A stretch of DNA of 64,000 nucleotides. It comes from Botryotinia globosa. Lineage: Eukaryota; Ascomycota; Leotiomycetes; Helotiales; Sclerotiniaceae. The position numbers and the translations under genes were made by a program. Where the stretch lies: positions 1,488,001-1,552,000 of the forward strand of contig RCSZ01000001.1 in assembly GCA_014898425.1 (NCBI GenBank), given 5' to 3'. Under the pieces are notes generated by a model. It searched no databases and was not told where the DNA came from. It saw nothing but the letters and a program-made list of their open reading frames with translations. Shown piece by piece: positions 1 to 10,365 of the stretch. The stretch's first letter is position 1. Every line of letters starts with the position of its first letter.

Positions 1-697
1 ACAACTGCTTTCCATGGGATCATGTATTTGGCAACCTCGAGACGAGTTAATCGAATACCTGTTGACATGACGAGGGCGACAATATCCATCGGCCTGAGCA
101 TTGAAAGCAGGGTCGTTCTGAAATCGTAATTTTGTAATAAATTCTGGGATAATTGGCTGTCGCAATTAACATTCAAATCGCAAAAGTTGTCGGAGTTGCG
201 GTCGTTGTTTTTAATAGGCCGCTGGAGGTTTGATACTATAGATGAGATAAATACGTTATCCGCCCAAAGAATGCTCCTCCCGTTTCCTCTTGCAGACGCC
301 ATCCAAGTGTTGATTGCGGGGGCTCGGTTTGTATACATCGTATAATCTTAAGCTTTGAAATTTCAAGGATAATAAGGTATATAAATATAAATAAGCTCGT
401 TTTGATCTTGAGAGAGCTTACTCATACAGCAACTCATTTTGATATAAATTTGCTAATACTTTTACTTTGAACGGATAACCGTTGACCTAGTTCGATCTTT
501 AGAAATAACGGAATCCTATTTTCAGGTCCTGAACTATTTTAGGAGAGAGAAAATATCTTTCAAAAAAACTGTGTTAGGAAAATGAAGATATATTATGTTC
601 GTTTACGGAAACTGGAACGGTTTACGAAAAACGATTTCAAAAGCGGCGGTTATCGGGAGTACATATACTTTTTTTCCGACACCAGATATCAAAAATC
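1..697. other. Intergenic, no gene seen
   Basis: No open frame of useful length and no recognisable protein motif on either strand. The stretch is moderately AT-rich and lies upstream of the tRNA gene. Confidence 0.6.
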
Positions 698-769
698 GGG
701 CTTGTGGTTTAGTGGTATAATGTTCCCTTAGCATGGGAGAGGTCCGGCGTTCGATTCGCCGCTAGTCCA
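698..769 (+). tRNA. tRNA-Ala (anticodon AGC)
   Basis: This 72-nt segment folds as a cloverleaf. The acceptor arms GGGCTTG and CTAGTCC pair with one G:T and one mismatch, followed by discriminator A at 769. The D-arm contains AGTGGTA. The anticodon stem TTCCC/GGGAG closes the loop TTAGCAT with anticodon AGC at 730-732. The T-arm CGGCG-TTCGATT-CGCCG is perfect. No intron is present. It decodes alanine GCU/GCC codons in cytosolic translation. Acceptor imperfections aside, it is close to fungal tRNA-Ala genes as I remember them. Confidence 0.93.
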
Positions 770-780
770 ATCAAAGACAC

Positions 781-787
781 TTTTTTT
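781..787 (+). terminator. RNA polymerase III T-run terminator
   Basis: Seven consecutive T residues begin 12 nt after the tRNA 3' end, the usual Pol III stop signal for tRNA genes. Confidence 0.8.
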
Positions 788-841
788 GAAATTTGTTTCA
801 TGTTCTTTGAGTTCTTTTTGTTGAATGGAAGTCCCGAAGTC

Positions 842-877
842 GAGGAGGTTGAGGAGGTTGAGGAGGTTGAGGAGGTT
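842..877. repeat. 9-bp tandem repeat, 4 copies
   Basis: Four perfect copies of GAGGAGGTT lie head to tail about 70 bp downstream of the tRNA gene, in non-coding sequence. Confidence 0.85.
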
Positions 878-1655
878 GACTTTTTTTCTCGATGTTTTCA
901 AGAGAAACTGTTAGGAGTACCTAGGTGGCAAGGGCCAAGATATTGGTCCTTGCAATCTAAGCTAATTTAGTATACATGCACGTGATACGTGCTAAAAGTA
1001 TAACGGAAACCGTGCTGACTAGTCACGTGTGACCAATCACACAATCTGATCACTGCCACTACAACGTTATTTCAAATTGAAGAGAGTCTCGAATTTATTC
1101 AAGTATTTTAAGAGCTTATAAAAGAGACTATTATATTTACATGGTTCTCACAGCATTCATGATGTCAGAATTGAACACTGGTTTCAGCTTGTCGTTTAAC
1201 CGAAAAGGAGAATAGCAATGTGTGGAAATACATGTTATCGGCATCAGCATCATCGTTTAAGGAAGGCAGACCCAAAAGACCATACAAGTGCTCGATCTAG
1301 AAGCGAGTGCTTCAATCTATGAGTGTCTAATGTGAACATCTGTACTGTAAAGTCTTTCTTCGAGTCGTTAATTGGTAGAGACTTATCTTTATGCCCTGAC
1401 CTTTCACAAGGGTTCCTGAAAAAAAGGGCGCAACTCCTCATCATATCTGAGTAGTCTCTGAATATATAACACTTCTCTCATTCCCATATCTATTTACTCC
1501 TCCTTTCGCACTTTTCCAGTCCATTTTGACACTATCAATTTACAGCCTTGCATTCTAAAGATCTTATTCGTCGCCCTTTTCACACACACTTCAAAGTTGT
1601 CAATTGCCTATTGGCCAAAATCTCAAGCCACATTGCCCTCTTTACTGTCAAAAAC
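878..1655. other. Intergenic, probable promoter of the zinc-finger gene
   Basis: No supported gene. It contains the inverted repeat GTCACGTGTGAC near 1022-1033 and a CT-rich stretch near 1480-1525, as is common upstream of fungal start codons. The frame of the downstream gene stays open to a TTG at 1548, but no ATG occurs before 1656. Confidence 0.45.
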
Positions 1656-2605
1656 ATGCATTATCATTCCCAACAAGATTATTTCGCATACGAGATACCT
1701 ATCTCCGACCAAACGTGGCAATTGTCCCCTGGCGAAGAGTTCTTCATTGGTGAAATCGAGAGCAACATGGTCATCAACCCTGTCTTTGATGCAGAGCTTA
1801 TAATGAACTGGCAAATGCCTCATCCTGATCAAGTCCACTTGAGCGGAGAACCTGTCATGCAACACACCCAATTTCCATTCCATGCAGAGCTTACGGCACG
1901 TCGCTGGCCGGTACCTACAGCCAACGATTCTGTGCAAGCCCCTTTGAATGAAGGATTCCTCAGCGAAACTCCCTCGACCACCACTTCTTACAACGCCCTT
2001 TCAGTATGGCGAGCCAAGCCAATCAAGCCATATATCCAGCTCTCGACCAATCTCCGTACTACCCTACATGGGAACATAGAGGAGCCGGAGATGTTGGGTG
2101 AGTTTTTTTTAAATGCTTTTACTAATGCACCGGCCCCAAGTTCACTGGCTCTTGCCTATGATCTACAGAGCACTGCGGCTCTCCCATCGGCTGTCTCAGA
2201 GCCTCTGCCTTCAAGTGACGCAAACGCGACGGTTACTACCACCACCATGCCGCCTCCCATCACCGCGCCAGCTCATCCAATCACCGGTCGTTATCCCTGT
2301 TCCATGCCAATTGCGCTAAGGACTTCGGGCGCACATCCGATCGTCTTCGACACATCTCATCAGTTCATCAACGGGGTCAGACATATCAAGGGAAGAACCT
2401 CTGCCCTATTGTTGGATGTCGTTGAAGCTATGGGAGAGGACTTTGTCGTCCAGAAAAAGTTAATGATCATTTGAGAAAGGTTCACGGTCTTGCTAGAGTT
2501 GCTCCAAATGGTGCTTCTGCTTCTGCCGGTCCTTCTGCACATGGTACTGGTGACGGCTCCAATGTCGCTGGCGGTGCTCCTGCTTTGGCAGGAATTGGGA
2601 ATTGA
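1656..2605 (+). pseudogene. Disrupted two-finger C2H2 zinc-finger protein gene
   Basis: From the ATG at 1656 the frame runs through a non-descript, Pro/Thr/Ser-rich N-terminal region and enters a zinc finger at CSMP (Cys codon 2298-2300). The frame is then lost. One base is missing around 2305-2311, and the rest of the finger (CAKDFGRTSDRLRH, then ISSVH) continues in another frame from 2312. With that base restored the spacing is exactly C-x4-C-x12-H-x4-H. The second finger (CPIVGC, then VNDHLRKVHG) follows in the shifted frame but holds an in-frame TGA at 2423-2425. The shifted frame ends in a Gly/Ala/Ser tail with TGA at 2603-2605. Read without the shift, the gene would end at 2474 with no intact finger. 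It is probably a transcription-factor pseudogene, or an assembly error if reads disagree. An intron cannot remove both lesions without deleting the fingers. Confidence 0.65.
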
Positions 2606-3789
2606 TAACAGGAGCGGCTCACCAAGCAGTGACTCTTGATTTGACACAGATATACACAGTGTTATTGTTTCATTGGACTCGAAGAGTTGGATAAGACATG
2701 GGGGATTTCCTTTCATGGCGATGCTTCATTTGGATTTACGGCCGCTGATAACGGCAGATAGCTTTTTATACTAAATAGGAATCATTCCGGTACTCTACAA
2801 TTTTTCCCAACACTCCACTTCTCAGTTCTATCCCTTTGAAGCTCTCAATAGTTCAGATTGCAGCCTCGAAACGATTCTATCCATTTGACTCTTTGCATAT
2901 GGCTTTATTTCTTATCCCCTTCAATATTGAGAGATAATTAAGGAATCGCCGCTGCTCCGGTGTGAACTCCAATTAGGGCCTTTCAATCAATTGAGGAATG
3001 ATACGATCTAGACCATTGAAACATGGTAGTGTGCTTGAGATGCACCGATAATAGTCCGAAAGATCAGATCCGTTTGGGCTATGCATGGAAACACGCGTGA
3101 TTTCGGATTCTCTTTCGTTGCACACCTACTAGAACATTTCCGAGTAAACAACACCCTCTTTCTTCATATTTCAATCTCTTGTTTTTCACACTTGGCACGT
3201 GACCAGGCAGCAAAATGTAGTAGCTGTTGTACCCCGCTCACTCACTTGCATTTAGGGCGGTAGCCACGCTGCCGTGTAACAATCCTCCACCAATACGGCG
3301 TCGCCATGTTTTACTCTCGCTTTTATTTCGTGGCGATTGCTACAAATTTGATGAACTTGTTTCCTTTCTTCTCTTTATGAAGGTAGAATATGATTTTGAA
3401 ACCCAGCGTTCATTCATGATTCCGTTTACCCCGAGAAATTCTGTCCAAAAATACTTTATTATTTGCAACTGCCGAACATAGTAAGTTGAGAGAACAGGGG
3501 TAAGTTGCTCAAGCCCTTATCTGAAGATTACATTGTAGCATTCGTTCAAGTCTCTACCCCCCTCCCAAAATAGTATAACTGGTGTCAATCACTGCGAATT
3601 ACTTTACATTTTGCTTGGGTATCTCTCAACAAAACAACCCTTTCTTATACACATTCTAGTGTCGTGACTCTATCACCGCCTGGGCCGAGCTCATATTGCC
3701 GAGCGATTCTGGACTTACAAATTCCAAGGCATATGGGGCACCACTGATTAATTGCAGATTCCCATCCTTCAAAGCACTATTTTGGAAAG
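2606..3789. other. Intergenic, no gene seen
   Basis: Only short open frames without recognisable motifs. A CACGTGA core lies near 3197. The last 150 bp precede the repeat-protein start codon. Confidence 0.5.
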
Positions 3790-5121
3790 ATGACTTCCGA
3801 GTATGCAGCTGCTGATGAGCGGTACAACGGGGAGAATAGTGAACTTACAGATAGTGACGACGATGACGCAATGGCTCGCACAGTCGTGGACCCAAATCCT
3901 GGGGATGAAGTACTGTGGTTCGGGCTGCACAAAGGGCACAAATATGATGAACTATCTCTTTCGTACATAGAATGGATGGTAAAAAAGTATCTGGAGAACC
4001 CAGACACTGCTTCGCCCAATGTGTGTTTTCACCTCAGAATATATAAATCAGGACTAACGATCAACCATTTAGATCAAGGACTTCAAGGAGTTATACGATC
4101 GGAAGCAGGTCTGGATTGAAAAAAATCCGTCCGAACTCCCGCCTCCCGGCAAGACAATCATGTGGTTTGGCCAGCACAAAGGCATTGCTTTCGACAAATT
4201 GGAAGATGGCTATGTGATGAGCCTCGTCAACTTTTATCACAGAGACGGAGACAAAGCAATCCCAAATGTAAGATACATCCCTTTGCTGAAAACAATAAAA
4301 CGTCAGCCGACATGTGCAATTAGATACGAAAATTCAAGGAATTAAAAAATAGTTACGATTCATGGCTCATCGCAAAAAAGATGCGCACAAGTAAAAGTCC
4401 AGGATCAATTCCGATTTGGTTTGGGGAGGACAAGGGTAGAGAGTTTCGAACAATATATGACTCTCAGCCTCGGAAGTGGAGAAAGCTCTTAAGAATTTGC
4501 CGATGGGCCCCAATACTCAAAGCCATTGCTCGTGAATATGAGGAATGGAAGTTGAGAAAACCATCACGAAAACAACCTGCTTCGCGAGATAAACCGGTGA
4601 TTGACAATCCAGTTGGCGAGAGACTAGGACCGGCTGACGATGGAGTCGCTTCAGATGATGAGTCTTATATATCCGACGGTGGCTTTGTAGTTCAAGATGA
4701 AGATGAAAGCACTGAAGAAGATGAAAGCTCCGATGAGGATGAAATAGGGGAGTTGGAGTATGACGAGGAATTCGAGGAATTCGAGGAATTTGAGGAATTC
4801 GAGGAATCCGAGGAATTCGAGGAATCCGAGGAAGTCGACGAATCAACCACAACTGTAGATTGCGAGGTCGATAAAAATACATCCCCAAATCTCGATAGCA
4901 GCGAAAGCGATACGTTGGAAGAAGTGCTACCAGGAACACCGAGTGTTTCAAGGTCTTCCAAGCGAAAACCGCTAGAAGTTTCTGATGACTTTGCTTCTCT
5001 ATCAGACAGCGGTGAAGAGTCGGAAGCAATCGTCTCTCCTGCTAAACGTAGAATGACACGTAACCTTTCCAGTCCCCGAAAGAGGGTAGTTCTTCTGCTT
5101 GAGAGCAATAACGACAACTAA
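3790..5121 (+). CDS. Acidic protein with three WFG-x2-KG repeats (DUF3820-like)
   Basis: Three exons, 3790-4020, 4073-4267 and 4324-5121, give a 407-residue protein. The introns are 52 and 56 nt with GTGTGT and GTAAGA donors, and the first has a GACTAAC branch site. Residues about 41-170 and beyond hold three related units, beginning LWFGLHKGHKYDEL, MWFGQHKGIAFDKL and IWFGEDKGREFRTI. The first two introns fall at the same place in repeats 1 and 2, directly after Asn and in phase 0. The C-terminal third is highly acidic and includes eight 9-bp units (4765-4836) encoding an EEF/EES run, then Ser-rich and basic patches suggesting a nuclear protein. The core FGxxKGxxxxxL resembles the small DUF3820 fold found in bacterial and nuclease-associated proteins. 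That link is from memory and function is unknown. A 3' extension is possible (see 5122-5470). Confidence 0.72.
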
Positions 5122-5470
5122 CCAGTCTCACTCTCCGAAACAGACAAAGGCTACGATTGAAGGTTCTGGAAAATGGTATCTTTAACGACTGGTAACCCAA
5201 GAGACGACTTTTGATTAAGAACCGAGAGATGTCACTCACCCATCTTCAAATGCAACAAGAAATCAGAAGGGTGATTCAAGTATTTCAGATCCAGATGACC
5301 CATTACTGCTTCCCAGTGTGAGAGACTACCAAGGGATAAATCAAATCTTGGTTTTTAAGCATAGTAAAGTTCCAAAGCGAACCAGGGATGTAGAGACGAT
5401 TCTGCTAGCACAATCAGAGGAAAAGTTGCAAACAAGCAAGCTAAGAGAAAAGGGCAGAAGGCATGATTGA
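5122..5470 (+). other. Possible 3' exons or decayed tail of the WFG-repeat gene
   Basis: Immediately past the stop at 5119-5121, a frame one base out of register encodes more Ser/Lys-rich sequence (from 5120). The same frame is open again at 5219-5470, encoding an acidic-to-basic 83-codon stretch that includes SISDPDDPLLLPSVRDY and ends at TGA 5468-5470. Joining it would need an unusually short 40-nt intron (5086-5125, GTAGTT to CTAACCAG) plus a second intron (for example 5176-5280). It could instead be residue of a longer ancestral protein. Confidence 0.25.
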
Positions 5471-6020
5471 CAGGCATGTAGAATGTTATCTCATCTTGAC
5501 TTTAAGAATTGGGACATTACATGGTGCACTGCAATGAAATATTAGAACAATCGCGTTTAGGATATAAATCGTGACGAGATCAAACTGTAGCAAGGGATTT
5601 CTGTTTTGCGTGTGTGATAATTGCAGTCATAATGGTGAGAGGCCAGCCGTTTCCACGTATAGAAGGATTTTCGGAAATGGACTTAACATAAGCCTTTTCT
5701 CTCTTCTTGGCAAATAAATCAAATTCGCCATCACCATAGCCGTACCTAGGTTTACTGACCGGTGTAGCTCAACTCTCTTTTGCCAGTTCAAAAAGTAAAA
5801 GTTCATACGAAGTCTGAACATAAGATTACATCATCAATCAACAGATTATTTTCTGCCCAAAGCGGTGAAATACTACAATCCCTATGGATCAAGACGGTGT
5901 TTGCGACAATTTGTAAATAACGAACAAACACAATGGTCAATCAACAACATAAAGGAGCGAAATACCATAGTTTGGATCGAAATAAATCACCAATTAGATG
6001 CCCAGAAAACAAAATCGCTC
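5471..6020. other. Intergenic, upstream of folylpolyglutamate synthase paralogue
   Basis: No supported gene. The frame of the next gene is open from a GTG at 5865, but the first in-frame ATG is at 6021, and the translated stretch between them looks unlike a conserved protein. Confidence 0.5.
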
Positions 6021-7655
6021 ATGTTTCTCCGTGCATTTCGGAATGTAGCAGCTGAACCTTGCCTACGCATTCGCAGTCTCCAACTTCACATTCGATTCTC
6101 AAGCAGTATGGCTTCCAAAGGTCGTAGCTATCAGGATGCGATCTCACTCCTGGATACCTTACAATCCAATCGAACGATTGTATCCTCCATATCGAGTACC
6201 TCAAAAGATATGAACCTGAATGCTATACCAGAAATGCTCGAATGGACGCGCAAAGCGGGGTACGACACGCAGGATTTCTCGAGACGTGGACTGAAATGTA
6301 TACACGTAGCTGGAACAAAAGGGAAGGGAAGTGTGTGCGCTATGGTAGATAACATTCTGCGACAGTATCGCAGCGAAGAAAGTGATATTGGAGTCGTGCC
6401 AGGGAGTACTAAAAGAAAGGCTTTGGGGAAGATTGGGCTATACACCTCACCACACCTGATGTCAGTATGTGAAAGAATACGAATAGATGGCCTTCCCATA
6501 TCCGAACCCCTATTTGCGCGGTATTTCTTCGAGCTTTGGGATCGATTCTCTGACGCCGCTTCCACATCTGCTACCCCGCATCCGAACCCTACGTCCCCTG
6601 AGACCAAGCCAGGGTATTTTCGATATCTGACAATCATGGCGCTACATACATTTATGGAGGAAGGAGTGGAAACCGCTATCATGGAATGCGGTATTGGGGG
6701 CGAATACGATAGCACCAATATACTGCCTGCTGAAGCAGTTACTACCACCGCGATCACGAAACTCGGCATCGATCACGTCGGAATGCTAGGAAACACAATT
6801 GATAAGATTGCTTGGCACAAAGCTGGCATCATGAAAAGAGCTGTCCCATCATTCACAGTTCCCCAGCATCAGGAACCACAATCTATTCTAGAGAGCCGCG
6901 CCATGGAGAAAGGTGTCAAATTAGAGGTTGTGAATCGATGTGCGAGGTTCGATGATGGAACTATCATATTAGGCGCCGAAGGAGAGTTTCAGAAGGACAA
7001 TGCGAGTCTAGCAATGGCTGTTTCGGCATCACATTTGCGAGATCTTTGTATTCAAGACGTACCTACTCCTTCTGCATTACTATCCCTCCAAGAGCCGATC
7101 CCAGATGAATTTCTCGAAGGATTGAAGACAATCAAATGGGCTGGTAGGTGTGAAGTTTTAGTCACTGGCAAAATCACATGGCTCATCGATGGTGCTCACA
7201 CGGTCGATAGTATCAAGGAGACTGGCCTCTGGTACGCTTCAAAACTCATGCAAGCTAGCGCGGAGGGAACTCTTCCATCAAAAACCATGTTGATATTTAA
7301 TCAACAAGAACGCGATCCAGACCCTCTTATTCGAAAATTACTTGCGAGTATTAACATTTATTTCAGAGCGTTTACATTTGCTGCCTTTTGTACCAATACC
7401 CCCTTTAAGAGCGAAGCAAGTGAAAAAGAGATCAATGATCTCACCCAACAGAAATTGGCGTCTAAACTATATTCGAGTTTGGATCGTAATCCAATATGTA
7501 TGGAATACGCAAGTATTGAAGAAGCTGTAGAGCTTGTGTATAGAGCATCTGAAGATGAAGAAAGATTTTTCGTTCTGGTGACTGGAAGTTTGCATCTTGT
7601 CGGTGGTCTTATGAAGGTTCTTGAACAACAAAATAAGAAGGAGCGAAAAATCTAG
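6021..7655 (+). CDS. Folylpolyglutamate synthase paralogue, intronless
   Basis: A single uninterrupted exon from the ATG at 6021 gives 544 residues. The enzyme adds glutamates to folates with ATP, which retains folates in the cell and serves methionine and purine synthesis. The Mur-ligase-type P-loop reads HVAGTKGKGSVCA, followed by TSPHLMSVCERIRI, FRYLT, and GIGGEYDSTN-like and GIDHVGMLGNTIDKIAWHKAGI motifs. Near the end is ITWLIDGAHTVDS, which typically lies close to the C-terminal domain. The first 29 residues are Arg-rich with few acids, like a mitochondrial presequence; a second ATG at 6108 (MASKGRSYQDAI) would give a cytosolic form, as known for human FPGS. It converges on a second FPGS gene ending 394 bp away and lacks all three of that gene's introns. 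The motifs favour FPGS over dihydrofolate synthase (FOL3). Whether it is catalytically redundant is unknown. Confidence 0.88.
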   Translation: MFLRAFRNVAAEPCLRIRSLQLHIRFSSSMASKGRSYQDAISLLDTLQSNRTIVSSISSTSKDMNLNAIPEMLEWTRKAGYDTQDFSRRGLKCIHVAGTKGKGSVCAMVDNILRQYRSEESDIGVVPGSTKRKALGKIGLYTSPHLMSVCERIRIDGLPISEPLFARYFFELWDRFSDAASTSATPHPNPTSPETKPGYFRYLTIMALHTFMEEGVETAIMECGIGGEYDSTNILPAEAVTTTAITKLGIDHVGMLGNTIDKIAWHKAGIMKRAVPSFTVPQHQEPQSILESRAMEKGVKLEVVNRCARFDDGTIILGAEGEFQKDNASLAMAVSASHLRDLCIQDVPTPSALLSLQEPIPDEFLEGLKTIKWAGRCEVLVTGKITWLIDGAHTVDSIKETGLWYASKLMQASAEGTLPSKTMLIFNQQERDPDPLIRKLLASINIYFRAFTFAAFCTNTPFKSEASEKEINDLTQQKLASKLYSSLDRNPICMEYASIEEAVELVYRASEDEERFFVLVTGSLHLVGGLMKVLEQQNKKERKI

Positions 7656-8049
7656 AAGCTCTCTCAATGCTGAACAGAATATTACAGGAGTTTGTTTTGG
7701 TACCCGTTCTTGATATAGAAATTCAAGAACTGCGCTTAAAGTGGGAAATCTATGGTTCCAATATGTTCATGGAAGTAGTTGAGTATACTGCTTGATGTGG
7801 ATTTGAATGCTAGACGTTAGGTTCACGATGAGAAAGCGAACTATATGTAGATAGTTCTAGAGACAGTATGCCCTGATAATTAAAACGTTTTTAAATCAAC
7901 ATATTGGTTGAACAATATCGTACACATCATACAAATTCGTGAATCGCGTTATCCCTTTCTCCTTCCTCCGCATTCCCCTTTTGGATTTTAACGTTGAGGT
8001 ATAGCTCGGTTCTTCGTTTTAACTATTTTATTTTACCACCTTCGATTCT
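7656..8049. other. Shared 3' intergenic region between convergent FPGS genes
   Basis: No open frame of note. It is AT-rich and presumably holds both genes' 3' untranslated regions and polyadenylation signals. Confidence 0.55.
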
Positions 8050-9814
8050 TTAGAGGGCATCCACCGATTCCAAACTTCCCAGTGCTCTACCAACCAAATG
8101 CACACTCCCCGTAATTAGAGCTTGAGCATGTACTTCATCCGTAGCCAAACCTCGGACGTATTCGAACGCGTCTTCCACGCTTGGAAGAACTTGTACATCG
8201 GTTTCAAGGTTAAAATCAAGCGACCGCCATTTTTCAGCAAAGGCTTTTTGCATCGTGAGTTCGGATATCGATTTAGGGTCGTAGGAAAGGTTGACGAAAT
8301 CTAATGACGTCAGTATGTACCTGAGTAGTGCTGGTGACAAATGATTACCTTTCTTGGATGCATTTTCTTTTTGAATGGATGTTGTGCAGAATATTACATG
8401 GTCAAATTTTACGGATCCTTGAATTGCGCTATGAAGTCCCTCAAGTAATCCAATTGCTTCACGATGACCTTGCTGATTGAAAATCAGAACTCGTGGGCCG
8501 TGCCTGGACAAGGTCAATTCCATGAACACACACACTATCAAGTGACGAAACTTACTCCTTTGCGACCTCATCACCAAACCATTTTGCTGCGACAATGATA
8601 CTATCTGCAGTATGTGCGCCATCCAAATACCAGGTGACATTTCCATCAACCTTTGTTTCGCATCTTCCACGCCAGACCACTTGCTCCAAAGCGTCTACGA
8701 ATTCTTGGGGTAGAGAATCCGAGGATGCACTGAATTTGGGGTCCAGTTTGTTTAAAACTGTTTCAGCCAGACAAATTGCGAGACTCGCGTTCCCCCTCTG
8801 GAAATCTGCAGCGGGTTTAATTTTCACCGTCGTCAGTCTTGGATCTAAATTGACTACTTTGAAAGACTTCACTCCCTTTTCCACAGCTCTCTTCTCTACT
8901 ACTTCCATCGCTTCTGGCTTTTGATTCACTGTGAATGATAGCACTCCTGCCTTCTGAATTCCAGCTTTGTGCCATGCAATTTTATCAATCGTGTTTCCTA
9001 GTGTAAACACATGATCAATCCCTAATGATGATATACCCGTAACCGCAGGTCGATCCACAATATTTGTCGAATCATATTCGCCTCCAACTCCAACTTCATA
9101 GATGGCAGCATCGACACCTTCTTGGAGAAAAACGTGATAAGACATTAAATTTAGGTATCTGAAATAGACAGGCTTCTCAAACGGTTCGCTCGAGGATGCC
9201 GCAGCTGCTTCCAGACGATCCCATACCTCAAAGAAGTATTTTGCAAAAATAGGAGCTGATATAGGTGATGAATTGATTCGGATTCTTTCCCGGACAGCAA
9301 TGAGATGAGGTGATGTGAAAAGTCCAACCTTTTGAGGGAGACCATGTGACTTTCTGTACCGATTCAATATAGAGTCAACATAGGCGCACGTAGACCCTTT
9401 TCCTTTGGTACCGGCAACATGGACAATATTCAATCGTTCGAGATCATCTTGCTGGACGTGAGTCAGCGACAGCGGAATAGCAAGGGAGGTTGAAGAATAC
9501 TGTATATCCAATCCGAGTCAGATGCTGTTTCATTTCCCGGTTAGCTCCTTCATCGAGTTTGATCCCAGCTTCCCATCGCTTTTTGAGAACTTCGTATGGT
9601 GTTTGAAGTGTATTCAAGGCATTGATAGCATCCTAATTGATGGTGAGAAAAGAAGTCATGTATGTAGCAATGTTTTGACAAAACGAACATCATAGGTCCT
9701 TTCTCCCATTGTAGCAATAAATCTTCGGGAATCTGAAGCGCATTTATCGAAGCGGAGATTTATAAAAGTATGTCTTAAGGATCGGAGAGATGATCTAGAG
9801 AAAGAAGACCACAT
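8050..9814 (-). CDS. met7: Folylpolyglutamate synthase (MET7-type), four exons
   Basis: The exons, read on the minus strand, are 9814-9689, 9632-9501, 9451-8556 and 8503-8050, separated by introns of 56, 49 and 52 nt, and give 535 residues. I chose the ATG at 9814 because the 35 codons from it to the next ATG (9709) stay in frame and encode an Arg/Ser-rich, acid-poor leader typical of mitochondrial import (MWSSFSRSSLRSLRH). The second ATG starts MGERTYDDAINALNTLQ, the usual cytosolic N-terminus. Diagnostic motifs are NIVHVAGTKGKGSTCAY (P-loop), LFTSPHLIAVRERIRI, YFRYLNLMSYHVF, GVGGEYDSTNIV, LGIDHVFTLGNTIDKIAWHK and VTWYLDGAHTADS. Length and motifs fit eukaryotic FPGS, so this is the likely canonical copy. 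It is convergent with its paralogue at 6021-7655. The symbol follows the yeast orthologue. Confidence 0.92.
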
Positions 9815-10365
9815 CACATGTCACATATAATAGATCTTTGTTGGAAGTTCGAAGATGCAGATTTTGAGAAATATCTATGCACACCAGCAGCACTGTTTTG
9901 CTTTGTCATCCAGTGGTGATCGCTAATATGTTAAAGCGGCGCATAATCTTCAAAAATCTCTCCTATTTTTCCCATTTTTCCCATCGCCGTTATTGTAGAA
10001 TTCTTATCTAAACGTCGCATTTCATGACAAACGCATGGCTTTGTCGTGAACACTGACCAGAGATGACAGTTCCAGGTGAAGAAATAATACCATCATAGTT
10101 TTTACCGCTTCTGCTTCAGCTCCTACTGGTCACAGTAATTTCCATGTTGGGAAACAAGCGCTCTGACAGACCGACCGACATTTAGGCAATTTTAAGGTTT
10201 TGTCATCAATTGATGGGATACGACACAACGCAGAAGTGGGGTGAAAGTAGTGGCCGGGCTGGTGGTGTGCTTGTAAGGGAGATAGGTAGAAGTGTATTTA
10301 CAATGTAGCTTATCACCGCCACTTCTCCTCAATATACCTACCTAGGTACTCATTGCTTATGAGAT
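9815..10365. other. Divergent intergenic region, FPGS / MFS transporter
   Basis: This 551-bp stretch separates two divergently transcribed genes and must hold both promoters. I see no coding sequence in it and no clear operator. Confidence 0.5.

Noticed and set aside
2098..2140. Intron in the zinc-finger gene (GTGAGT with TACTAATG and CCAAG)
   Set aside because: Good consensus, but removing 43 nt puts the downstream sequence in a frame that does not match either finger half.
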